DNA from: Epiperipatus broadwayi
Taxonomy: Eukaryota > Onychophora > Udeonychophora > Euonychophora > Peripatidae
NCBI GenBank assembly: GCA_028023455.1
Contig: JAQFVV010006475.1
Coordinates: 1-64,000 of the forward strand
Direction of reading: 5' to 3'
Length of the DNA: 64,000 nt
Part shown: positions 24,857-35,320 of the stretch, piece by piece
Layout: every line of letters starts with the position of its first letter
How positions within the stretch are numbered: position 1 is the stretch's first letter
The notes under the pieces: model-generated
Databases searched by the model: none
What the model was told of the DNA's origin: nothing
What the model saw: only the letters and a program-made list of their open reading frames with translations
Position numbers and translations under genes: made by a program

Positions 24857-26966
24857 TGTAACGAGACAGCGTTACATCAATATTAAATCTAGGATACATC
24901 GATAAACACGCACACACCAGCAAGCAACATAAAACACTCGTAACTTTATTTTCGTAATTAGTAATAGTTTTCTTTCTCTCATAAATACATTTATAAAACA
25001 CATTGATAAAATGCAGACGGTAAAACGTCTAATTAAATGATTAAAGCCTTTAGATAATAAAAATAATAACAAAAAATAATTTGCTCTCCTAAATAATAAA
25101 ATATAATATGCACTCCTAAAATAATAAAAATAATTATCAATCAAAATCACCACGGGGAATTAAAAAATGTTTATTTTAGAAATATAATTTTAACTAGAAT
25201 AAAACTTATAGAAAAGATTTGAGGAAAAGATAAATGCTCGACTTCTAAATTTAAAATAACTTGTATTGTTCTAGTAAAACACACGCACACACGCATGCAT
25301 TCGAGGTGTGAAGGAATAAGGTTGGTTGAGTGAGATTGCAAAATGAGATTGTCTCAAAATAAATATTGCCTTTAGCACAAAGAGTGAGTGAACAGGTACC
25401 TCAAACGCGGACCTGAACGACAACTCCAAGAACAGGGAACTATGGGGGTAGATTGGATCCTAAGATATGGATCAACCCTTATAAATACCAGTCAAAACCT
25501 ATTCAATGGTTGGTCGGTTCGATTCGATTCATTTCGATAGATACGTTATCCTTGCTGTTGTTTTTTTATTTTCCAATTCTCAGTACGCTGAATTACCACC
25601 TGCTCATTTATTCCGATGCTTATGCTTTTATTTAAAATTAGAATTGTTCTGAATTAGCTTGGTTATTCCTCAATATTTAAAATGATCATCATGAAATTAA
25701 TACCAAGAGCGTCGACTGTCATGAGGGGCTAATAAACCCTTCAGTGACTGATCGGCGCTCCGCTACTGAAATATCTCCGAAGCTATGAAATTCTGATAAC
25801 ATCGTCGTGTTAAGTGAATGCTCCTAATAAAAGAAATGTTCCGTGAAACACCCAAACTCGTCCAGACCAATCGACCTTCGTTGCAACCAAGACAAATCCT
25901 AGGTAAATATGTTTTATATTATGTTCACTCACTCAATTAATAAACTCGTAAGGCAATCTCGTAATTAACCAACATAAATTTACTCAAATAAATCTTAAGA
26001 CTTTCCTCGTCATAATAGTTTATCTTTGTTACTGAACTTTGTAAACATGAACTTTGAACTTAAGTGAATCTAAGGAAAGATTATATATTTATCAAATAGA
26101 AAGGAACTTTCTCGTTATTCAAATTGTGTTATGAATACTTATGGTTCTCTGTGGGCGTGAATGTATGTGCGCGTGTGTAATAAATCAATTAATAATGTTT
26201 TGTAATAAATCAATTAATAATGTTTTGTAATAAATCAATTAATAATGTTTTCTTTTCATATTTAATAAACTTGTTCAATATCTAATCAAGTCGAGCATAT
26301 CTCAAATCTTTTCACACACAATCGAAACCGTAGTTTATTTATGCTTTGATAACTTATCTTTGAAGTAGATTTAGTTAATTTTAATTTCCGTTTCAATTTA
26401 GTTATTTTATTAATTATGTCACCATCGTGCCGTAAGTCACGATGTTTCTTATTTCACCTTAGTTAAGATAGATTTAAGAGCGGGCGGGTCTATAATCAAT
26501 CAAAGTAAACGTCAATGAATTATGTTATATACAATAAAGCGGGGGGGATGAACTTGTAAGCCTTGTGTTCGGGGCGTAAGCGAACAACCTCATAGGTCAG
26601 TGACAACCAATAAACGATCCTTATGCCGTGATCGACTTATTAGAAAATCATGCTGAATTTCATTAGCGGACAATGCGTCTTCTCCGGGAGGAGTCGTCCT
26701 GGAAACAATCATGTAACAACCTTGAGACACCTTATTGGTCCATGCTGGGAGTGTTGAGCTAGTGGGTGGGATTAGACTTCGAAATCGTTTTGACATGATG
26801 TAAGGTGATGCGAGTAGTTAAAATCAACTTAAATAATCGTATCTGGCGCCCCCTTATGTGGATCGTGAATAACTGTCGATGTAAGAAAATAAATAAAGCC
26901 TTACGCTATGTCATGTTTATTTCGAAGCCCGTAATCTCGGGTAATATATAGGGGACTACCGTTACA
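24857..26966 (+). repeat. 5' LTR of the gag-only element
   Basis: 2110 bp, TGTAAC...GTTACA. TATA box at 25480-25487. Contains three copies of AATAAATCAATTAATAATG near 26178-26250 and an A-rich (CA)n stretch. GC-richer at its end (26460-26966). Confidence 0.95.
25480..25487 (+). promoter_or_regulatory. TATA box in the LTR of the gag-only element
   Basis: TATAAATA follows a GC-richer stretch. The 3' LTR has the same box at 29842-29849. Likely promoter of the element, by position. Confidence 0.6.
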
Positions 26967-26984
26967 TTGGCGCTTCCAACGTGA
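26967..26984 (+). promoter_or_regulatory. tRNA primer-binding site
   Basis: TTGGCGCTTCCAACGTG follows directly on the 5' LTR end. The TGGCGC start is typical of retroelement primer-binding sites complementary to a tRNA 3' end (ending ...GCGCCA). The exact tRNA needs a comparison with the host tRNA set. Confidence 0.7.
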
Positions 26985-27293
26985 AGCTAGTATAAATGAA
27001 GCTTCTAAACATAAAGAAAAAGCAAATCTAGATACTAGCAAAAGCGGCCGAACTGGGAGAAGACGCGGAAATATTTATGTAAACAAAAAGCTTGAAAAAA
27101 AAAAAATATATAATAAACAAACGGAACAAAATCGCGGCGATTCTTAACATCGCAAATGGGTAAACAAAACATCGGGAACCGGAGCAAAATAAACAAAACA
27201 AATAAAGCATAGCAGGAGATAAGGGAGCGGACGCCGATCGGTCGCTGTCACCATAAACGAATAAAATCAAAATAAAAAAGAACTTATCACCAA

Positions 27294-28355
27294 ATGGATA
27301 ACAATATGGATATCACGTGGGAGGAGACAGGGGAAAGCCCCATAACATTCAAGAAGGCCGAAGTGAAAGAGGAGGCCGAATCAGATACAAAAATATTGAT
27401 AAGAATGATGAGCCAGATGATGAAAGAGATGAAGGAGGGTAGAGAGGAACTCATTAGGGAGATCCGGAAACTAGCGAAGGGAAAGACCGGAGAGCCAGAG
27501 GAGGAACAGGGTAGAGAGGGAACAAAAATCGCCGAAGTGGAAAATGAAATAACCTCGATGAAAGTAGAGATCAGCACGGCCAAGGCCGAAATAGAAGAGG
27601 CGAAAATGGAAGCAAAAACAGCAAAGGCAGGGCTGGAAGACATCGTACAAAAGGTGGACGCGATGGACAGAAGAATAGAGGGAATCGAGCCACAGCGGAA
27701 CACACCGGAAAAAATCACGACCGAACGACTGGAGGAGTTGGAGAAAAGAGTCGAACGGGAAATAAGTAAACGGGAGCCAAGCCAGTCGTGGGCCGAGAGA
27801 CAAATCAAAATCGAAACCTTCCGGGCAGGCGAGAACGAGAACCCCATGGACCACGTAGAAAGCGTACGGAGCCTGTTTTCGGAACCCTCTAAACCAGAAC
27901 ATGACAGAATTAATATTGCCAGCACGTACTTGCAAGGACCGGCTCGGGATTGGTGGCGGACGATTGAATTTAAACCTCGATCATTCGTAGAGTATCGTGA
28001 GGAGATACTACGGAGTTTCTGGAACGCCACCAGGCAAGAAGGGATATACTTCCACATTACCAACGAGAAGTACGGCTCCAAACCAGGCGAGACTATAACC
28101 CAATTTTACTACAGGCAGGTGGCCGGTCTCCAACAGCTTCCAGCATACCATATGACAGAAGAGCAGATCGTCTCGATCATCAGACATAACATGCCGACGG
28201 ACATCAGGCGGATGATGATAAGCCGGGACGACAAGGGCATCCACGAGATGGGAAACGCCATCGCAAGATTCGAGCGAGCAGAAGGAAGGGGGAGGCAGAT
28301 AGAGAGGCCCAGACCAGAACTAGAAAGGAGGAAACTACCACCAGACCGATACTAA
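27294..28355 (+). CDS. Gag protein of the gag-only LTR element (intact)
   Basis: 353 residues, uninterrupted. Residues ~1-60 are acidic. ~60-128 form a strong coiled coil (repeated AEIEEAKMEAKTAKAGLEDI-type heptads). ~176-320 is a retrotransposon Gag capsid domain with GPARDWW near 218, RQEG near 247 and IRHNMP near 297. These blocks align in order with the Gag at 4857 (shared W-T-F-EY, RQEG, ET-QF-RQV, IRHNMP-IR), so the two families are related. The C-terminus is basic (RRKLPPDRY) and could bind RNA, and no CCHC zinc knuckle is present. It likely assembles particles that package the element RNA, with reverse transcription supplied in trans. Base composition is clearly GC-richer than the surrounding DNA. 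The start is the first ATG, 327 bases past the LTR. Confidence 0.92.
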   Translation: MDNNMDITWEETGESPITFKKAEVKEEAESDTKILIRMMSQMMKEMKEGREELIREIRKLAKGKTGEPEEEQGREGTKIAEVENEITSMKVEISTAKAEIEEAKMEAKTAKAGLEDIVQKVDAMDRRIEGIEPQRNTPEKITTERLEELEKRVEREISKREPSQSWAERQIKIETFRAGENENPMDHVESVRSLFSEPSKPEHDRINIASTYLQGPARDWWRTIEFKPRSFVEYREEILRSFWNATRQEGIYFHITNEKYGSKPGETITQFYYRQVAGLQQLPAYHMTEEQIVSIIRHNMPTDIRRMMISRDDKGIHEMGNAIARFERAEGRGRQIERPRPELERRKLPPDRY

Positions 28356-29218
28356 AAAAAGAAAAAAAAAAGAAGAACGCTGCCGGACCCGGACTCGTAA
28401 CAGGAGCATGATTACTGGAGTACCATTAATAAACCAACTAGTACTGTAGGAGAACGACCTCGGACTGGAAGAAACAAAAAATGTCGCATCGCACCACACA
28501 CAAACAAGGGGGGAAGGGGGGTCAATAAACCATCGTTTCATTTAAACCAGTAACTAACGCAAGAAAACTATTCACGTTAAATAAGTCAGTATTTCGAAGC
28601 CATCTTCCCGAAAGCCATTTAGATCAAGGAACATCGCCCGCCGTCAACTAAAATGTAGTAATCCAAGAAAAAAAAAAAAAAAACACGAAGACTAACTAGA
28701 GGAAAAGAGAGCCGGATCACGAAAAGTACACGATCACTGTTCCTTCCCTCACTATTTACCATTGTGCTAGGAGGTACAGAGCTCGGATATTTCGTATATT
28801 TATGTTCTAGATTGTTCGCTACCTCCTACTTGTCGTTTTTCTGCAGAGGGGACGTCGGAAAGGTCCATCCCCCTGCCTCCCATTAGATAGGCCGTAAGGA
28901 AAGGCCCATATAGAGTCGTAACCTTGCATCGCGGGACCTCGGAAATGTCCATCCCCATGCCACCCTTCCGCCCGGGTGCCTGTACCAGATTGGGTAAGAT
29001 ATACCAATTATGGCACGCCGAGCTGAGTTCGTAGAGATCGAATCCGAGCCTGACCACATAACCTGCCAATGTGTTTTCTTTACGTGAGGGAAAGTCGAAC
29101 CACAGGAAGTGGCCCGGAGTAAACGGGGGAAAGTCGTGAAGTACGGTGTAAGAAAAAAAAAAAAATTAAAAGTGCGAAACCTCGCATTTTGATTTTTTTT
29201 AGACGGAGCGCGGGGATA
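28356..29218 (+). other. 3' non-coding internal region and polypurine tract of the gag-only element
   Basis: No pol remnant is recognisable in any frame. A ~33-base direct repeat (GGGACSTCGGAAAKGTCCAT core) lies at 28849-28881 and 28933-28966. The purine-rich GACGGAGCGCGGGGA directly before the 3' LTR (about 29202-29216) is the likely polypurine tract. The region is GC-rich compared with its surroundings. Confidence 0.7.
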
Positions 29219-31322
29219 TGTAACGAGACAGCGTTACATCAATATTAAATCTAGGATACATCGATAAACACACACACACCAGCAAGCAACATAAAACACT
29301 CGTAACTTTATTTTCGTAATTAGTAATAGTTTTCTTTCTCTCATAAATACATTTATAAAACACATTGATAAAATGCAGACGGTAAAACGTCTAATTAAAT
29401 GATTAAAGCCTTTAGATAATAAAAATAATAACAAAAAATAATTTGCTCTCCTAAATAATAAAATATAATATGCACTCCTAAAATAATAAAAATAATTATC
29501 AATCAAAATCACCACGGGGAATTAAAAAATGTTTATTTTAGAAATATAATTTTAACTAGAATAAAACTTATAGAAAAGATTTGAGGAAAAGATAAATGCT
29601 CGACTTCTAAATTTAAAATAACTTGTATTGTTCTAGTAAAACACACGCACACACGCATGCATTCGAGGTGTGAAGGAATAAGGTTGGTTGAGTGAGATTG
29701 CAAAATGAGATTGTCTCAAAATAAATATTGCCTTTAGCACAAAGAGTGAGTGAACAGGTACCTCAAACGCGGACCTGAACGACAACTCCAAGAACAGGGA
29801 ACTATGGGGGTAGATTGGATCCTAAGATATGGATCAACCCTTATAAATACCAGTCAAAACCTATTCAATGGTCGGTTCGATTCGATTCATTTCGATAGAT
29901 ACGTTATCCTTGCTGTTGTTTTTTTATTTTCCAATTCTCAGTACGCTGAATTACCACCTGCTCATTTATTCCGATGCTTATGCTTTTATTTAAAATTAGA
30001 ATTGTTCTGAATTAGCTTGGTTATTCCTCAATATTTAAAATGATCATCATGAAATTAATACCAAGAGCGTCGACTGTCATGAGGGGCTAATAAACCCTTC
30101 AGTGACTGATCGGCGCTCCGCTACTGAAATATCTCCGAAGCTATGAAATTCTGATAACATCGTCGTGTTAAGTGAATGCTCCTAATAAAAGAAATGTTCC
30201 GTGAAACACCCAAACTCGTCCAGACCAATCGACCTTCGTTGCAACCAAGACAAATCCTAGGTAAATATGTTTTATATTATGTTCACTCACTCAATTAATA
30301 AACTCGTAAGGCAATCTCGTAATTAACCAACATAAATTTACTCAAATAAATCTTAAGACTTTCCTCGTCATAATAGTTTATCTTTGTTACTGAACTTTGT
30401 AAACATGAACTTTGAACTTAAGTGAATCTAAGGAAAGATTATATATTTATCAAATAGAAAGGAACTTTCTCGTTATTCAAATTGTGTTATGAATACTTAT
30501 GGTTCTCTGTGGGCGTGAATGTATGTGCGCGTGTGTAATAAATCAATTAATAATGTTTTGTAATAAATCAATTAATAAGGTTTTGTAATAAATCAATTAA
30601 TAATGTTTTCTTTTCATATTTAATAAACTTGTTCAATATCTAATCAAGTCGAGCATATCTCAAATCTTTTCACACACAATCGGAACCGTAGTTTATTTAT
30701 GCTTTGATAACTTATCTTTGAAGTAGATTTAGTTAATTTTAATTTCCGTTTCAATTTAGTTATTTTATTAATTATGTCACCATCGTGCCGTAAGTCACGA
30801 TGTTTCTTATTTCACCTTAGTTAAGATAGATTTAAGAGCGGGCGGGTCTATAATCAATCAAAGTAAACGTCAATGAATTATGTTATATACAATAAAGCGG
30901 GGGGATGAACTTGTAAGCCTTGTGTTCGGGGCGTAAGCGAACAACCTCATAGGTCAGTGACAACCAATAAACGATCCTTATGCCGTGATCGACTTATTAG
31001 AAAATCATGCTGAATTTCATTAGCGGACAATGCGTCTTCTCCGGGAGGAGTCGTCCTGGAAACAATCATGTAACAACCTTGAGACACCTTATTGGTCCAT
31101 GCTGGGAGTGTTGAGCTAGTGGGTGGGATTAGACTTCGAAATCGTTTTGACATGATGTAAGGTGATGCGAGTAGTTAAAATCAACTTAAATAATCGTATC
31201 TGGCGCCCCCTTATGTGGATCGTGAATAACTGTCGATGTAAGAAAATAAATAAAGCCTTACGCTATGTCATGTTTATTTCGAAGCCCGTAATCTCGGGTA
31301 ATATATAGGGTATACAGTTACA
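29219..31322 (+). repeat. 3' LTR of the gag-only element
   Basis: 2104 bp. Nearly identical to 24857-26966. Differences seen include a 4-base deletion near 29871, CGAAACC/CGGAACC, a G-run length change and a substitution in the AATAAATCAATTAATAATG repeats. The last bases before GTTACA differ (TATACA versus ACTACC). Confidence 0.95.
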
Positions 31323-32930
31323 ATATATATCTCCATACTTAGTAGAATGGTCTGGAATCTTTGAATTACTTTTCTATTAAGTATCCAAGTCTCAGTTTTA
31401 TAAGCAAAAATTGAGAAATTGCACCTATTAAAAATTTTCCTTTTTAAACACATAAATATATATTTCATTTCAATATTAAGTTATTTCTATCAAAAACACT
31501 TCATTCAAATTTATTTTATGATTAATTTCATCATAATGTTTTCATGTGTATTAATAAATTGATCTAGGTGTTTGTAGATGTTAATTTCTTTTATTTCATC
31601 AATATCAAATTTTCTTTTCTTTTTCTGAAAAAATTCATTGAACATAATTTTGGTCATTTTAATATTTATCTTTATACTACATTTTTATTGTCATCTGATA
31701 AGTCTTGCAACATTTCCTGAAGCTCTTAAGCATTATTTGCAAAATCTATATGATTTAAATAATTACCAATTAATTTTATTCCCATAATTTCCCATTTTAA
31801 TCCACAAACTACTTCCTGTAAAACTGAAAAATTTTAAAACATAGAATCACTCTGATGTACAGTCTTCTCAATGTCAATCTCCTTAGTATCACCATGTAAT
31901 CTAAACATTACTGTTGTATTTTGATAAATATTATTCAGAATACAACAATATCTTGATAATCCAATGCTTTAATTTCCATAGAAATGCTTATAGAATCAAA
32001 TACCTTTTCATAATGGCAATTTATATTCATTTTGTTCAATATTCGAATGTGATCTACTGTGCAAAAATCACTTTGAAATCCAGCTTGTTCTTTTAGTTGA
32101 TTAAAATTGAAAGTTTGCTGTAGAAGAATTGTAATTATCTTGCTAAAAGTTTTGTATAGAACTGACAAAAAACTGATAGGTCTATAATTTCTAATATCTT
32201 CTTTATCATCTTTTTAAATACAAACATGATGGTAACTCATATTCATTGATCCTTTTTATAACTTCTCTCAATACTTGGATATGATATACTGTACTAAAAC
32301 CACTTTTAATTCCAGCTTGTTCTTTTGGATGAAAATACAATGTTCACTGTAAACAAGTTGTAATTATCTTGGTAAAAATTTTGTATAAAACTGATGAAAG
32401 GCTGATAGGTCTGTAATTTCTAATATCTTCTTTATCATCTTTTTTAAATATTAATATTAATACTACATGCTTCTAATCATCTAATACATATTTATCATTT
32501 AGATATTTGGTATATAACTGCCAAAAAAAATTTCTATTTCTTCACTTGCTTTGTTTCCCTTCTTCATAAATTTAACTGCATGTCTCACTTCTTCATTTAA
32601 AATTCTGAGCAATTCAGAAGATATAATAGATGTAGGGGGTACTTGTTCTTTATTACTATATAATTCTTGATAGAATTCTTCTACCCATTTATTGATGTCA
32701 TCTTTCTTTTTAATAATAGTTTCATCTTTTTTTCTTATTGCAGATATAATTTTCCTACCAATATTAAAATGTTGTTTTACACTCTTGAGACTTTTATTCT
32801 CTTCTACAGTTTTCCTTGCTAATTCACAATTATACTTTCTTACATCATTATCAATTTTTTTTCGCACCATTTTAAAAATTTGAGATATTCAATTCTTCTT
32901 AACTACAATGATCTAGATTGCCATATTGAA
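31323..32930 (-). pseudogene. RTE-type LINE copy 1, RT region, broken (main part)
   Basis: Minus strand. The frame 32870-32499 resembles the linker before RT in RTE elements (RKYNCELARKTVEENKSLK...WVEEFYQELYSN...). The frame 32168-31935 has the RT block FNQLKEQAGFQSDFCTVDHIRIL and EKVFDSI. Minus-strand NYRPISLLS-type sequence occurs twice, around 32170-32215 and 32400-32450, so part of the RT region is duplicated head to tail or two RTE fragments abut. There are many stops and shifts. It is continuous with 24456-24856 once the LTR element is removed. RTE clade is inferred from motif style, not from alignment. Confidence 0.75.
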
Positions 32931-33324
32931 TTTTTTAAACAACTGACCTGAGACACAATTTTCACAATATCTTCAGTTTTAATAATGTTAGAGCATCTTC
33001 CCAATTTTTTTTTATTAGGAAGAGTAAGTTCTCAACTTCAATACTGTCATATTTTCACATGTCATTTTAAAACATTCTTTAAATATTAATGGCACCAACA
33101 ATCGTCAAAGAAAATTACTACTTCATCGATAATTCTTAAAATTACATGAGTCATTTATTGGATCATGAAGGAATACATTTCCATTCATAGCAAAATTAAG
33201 ATTAAAAATTTCATGCCCAGTGCTGGAAAGTGCCAAATTGTAAAGATTGGAAAGATCCATTTTTACAGTTGATTATGATATCTGTATTGAAGCTACACAT
33301 ATATACATATTAAGTATATATATA

Positions 33325-35320
33325 TGCTTGCTTCACTATTAACTGTGGTTTAACTAAAGACCCTGAGTCCAACCACAGTGAAAGTAGACTAAATTTAAAT
33401 TAAGTAGAAATTTTAAAAACATTCCATAAATTTTATGAAATAAAATTAAAAGATTTTAGTTTTAGATAAAGTGAAATTCCTGAATCACAGAACTCATTAA
33501 GGAAAAGATTGTAAATTAGATAAATAAATAATTAATTAAATTTTTTTTTTTTTTAATTAAAAATAAGATAGCAGAACAATGGCATTGGAATGTAAGATGG
33601 CCAACAAGTTAGATATAAATTGAGAACTTGTCTATTGTTCTCTCTCTTTTACTTGGCTCAGCTCTACCATTTGGACCGAAAAGCAGCCACAAAGATTTTT
33701 TTTTATTGGAGAAGAAATATAGTTAACTTTTTGGAAAGAGCTCTCTGCAACCAGGAAAATATCTTAGCTCCCTGCTGAATATGGTCATAAGTCACCAGCT
33801 TTCTATAGACAAGAAGAAAAACAACTTAAAATGGGTGCTGTAGATAAAATGGCTGAGTAGACTTTTCTCTCTATCTCTAGATCATTTTCCTGTCTGCTGG
33901 AACATAAAAGATGTAATCCAAGAAATGTAGAGTGCTAGAACAATTTTGCCTAACCAATTCCTGCTGCTATAAATGGATAACTGAGGACATAAATAACCCT
34001 AAGCCATCAGTATGGACTGCGGACAAGAAGGTCTTCATGGCTATCTAATAAAGACATACACAATCTTAAAAGGTTACCGGTAACTTTAACTTTCACTTGT
34101 ATTTTATTCTTCATTTTGGCTTAAAACATAAACTTAGGTCATTTAGATGTTATAAGTATATATATGTATTTAAATTTTATAGCCTGATATTTTAATATTT
34201 TCACTATGTTATTTTTTTTTGACAAATATAATGGTGATTCTTAATCTTATCAATATATACATAAATCTTTTATTTTATTTTTTGTTTTGAGATCACCATT
34301 ATACTTTACTAGAATTGTATACTTACTTTTATTTTCCTTTTTTGTAAAAAAAAGAAATGAGTTATTTCTTTCTTATGGTCAGGAATAAATATATGTATAA
34401 GGGAGGAACTGAAAGAGAAAAATAATCTAATTTCATTTATTTCTACTTGCTTGACCCGCTACTAAATACGGGAATATTTCAGATTTATCATAAAACTTCT
34501 TTGGATAAAAGCTTCTTCTTCCAATTCCCTCTTGCCGCGTTTGTCTTACTATTATAGTTTTTTTTTTTTTTTGATAAATTATATAAAAGAAAGAGAAACA
34601 CACCCAATTGTCTTTTTAAAAAAATAATAAGGTATTTCTTTTAATTTATGCTTAGCAATAAGATATGTGAATATATTTATCAAAAGGTTAAATTTTCTGG
34701 ATTTTAAAAGAAAGATCCAGTCCTACTTTATATTTTTTTATCACTCTTTAAAGTCAACCTGGGTTTTACTAATGTATATGTATGGAACGTATATAGCTTA
34801 AGCATTCATAGTTTATTAAATGTAAGAGAGGAGACAGTACAGTCATATATATAAATTAAAATCTTAAATCTTTATTAACTCTAAGGGTGAGCTGGTTAAA
34901 TAGTGATTAATTATTAATAATATACATATTTTCGTATATATATTGCTAGTTAAAAAAGGGTAAAGTAATAATTTTAAGAGTGGATATTTTCTCAGTCTCA
35001 GAACATTTTGAAGTTATACGTATAATTACTTGAGGTTCTTAAAGTTTAATGGTCGTTTGACTAAATTTTCCTCTTATATTGTGTTACTCTGTGATTCGGG
35101 GTGTCTCGGCACATATCCATAGCTCCATTGTCTTTGATTAATAGGCTAACACCACTCCGAGATGGCCATTTAAGATAAAGTAGATTTCAACCCCTTTTCA
35201 AATATTACTACTGGACCCAAGCACTTATACTCCGGCCGTGAGCTCAGATCACACTGTGGCGAACAAGCTCCATTTCTCTACGTGTTAGACCCGGAGTGCT
35301 ATCCAGACCCAAGTTAGCCA
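33325..35320 (+). repeat. Possible solo LTR
   Basis: Starts TGCTTGCTTCAC after (TA)n and ends AAGTTAGCCA before (TA)n, with TATA on both sides (33321-33324, 35321-35324). Length ~2.0 kb matches the other LTRs. Inside are ATATAAATT near 33616, a GC-richer exon-like stretch ending in ACCGGTAACTTT near 34080, and a GC-rich 3' end (35090-35320). There is no second copy in the window to confirm it, and the terminal inverted repeat is short. Confidence 0.4.

Larger units (their letters stand above)
24857..31322 (+). mobile_element. Young gag-only (non-autonomous) LTR retrotransposon
   Basis: Complete 6.47-kb insertion: LTR 24857-26966, internal 26967-29218, LTR 29219-31322. LTR ends form the inverted repeat TGTAAC...GTTACA, and both sides are flanked by ATATAT (24851-24856; 31323-31328), consistent with a 4-6 bp target duplication. 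The LTRs differ at only a handful of positions apart from the last ~12 bases, so it inserted very recently. The 2.25-kb interior has a primer-binding site, one intact gag and a polypurine tract, but no protease, RT, RNase H or integrase. This layout matches the TR-GAG class (terminal-repeat retrotransposons with a gag domain), which must borrow Pol. It interrupts an RTE LINE. Confidence 0.93.

Noticed and set aside
25453-25635. Small frames in the LTRs of the gag-only element
   Set aside because: Occur in U3/R sequence of both LTRs with differing frames and no known domain.
27287-28081. Minus-strand 264-residue frame opposite gag
   Set aside because: Serine/leucine-rich antisense shadow of the gag coding strand, with no domain of its own.
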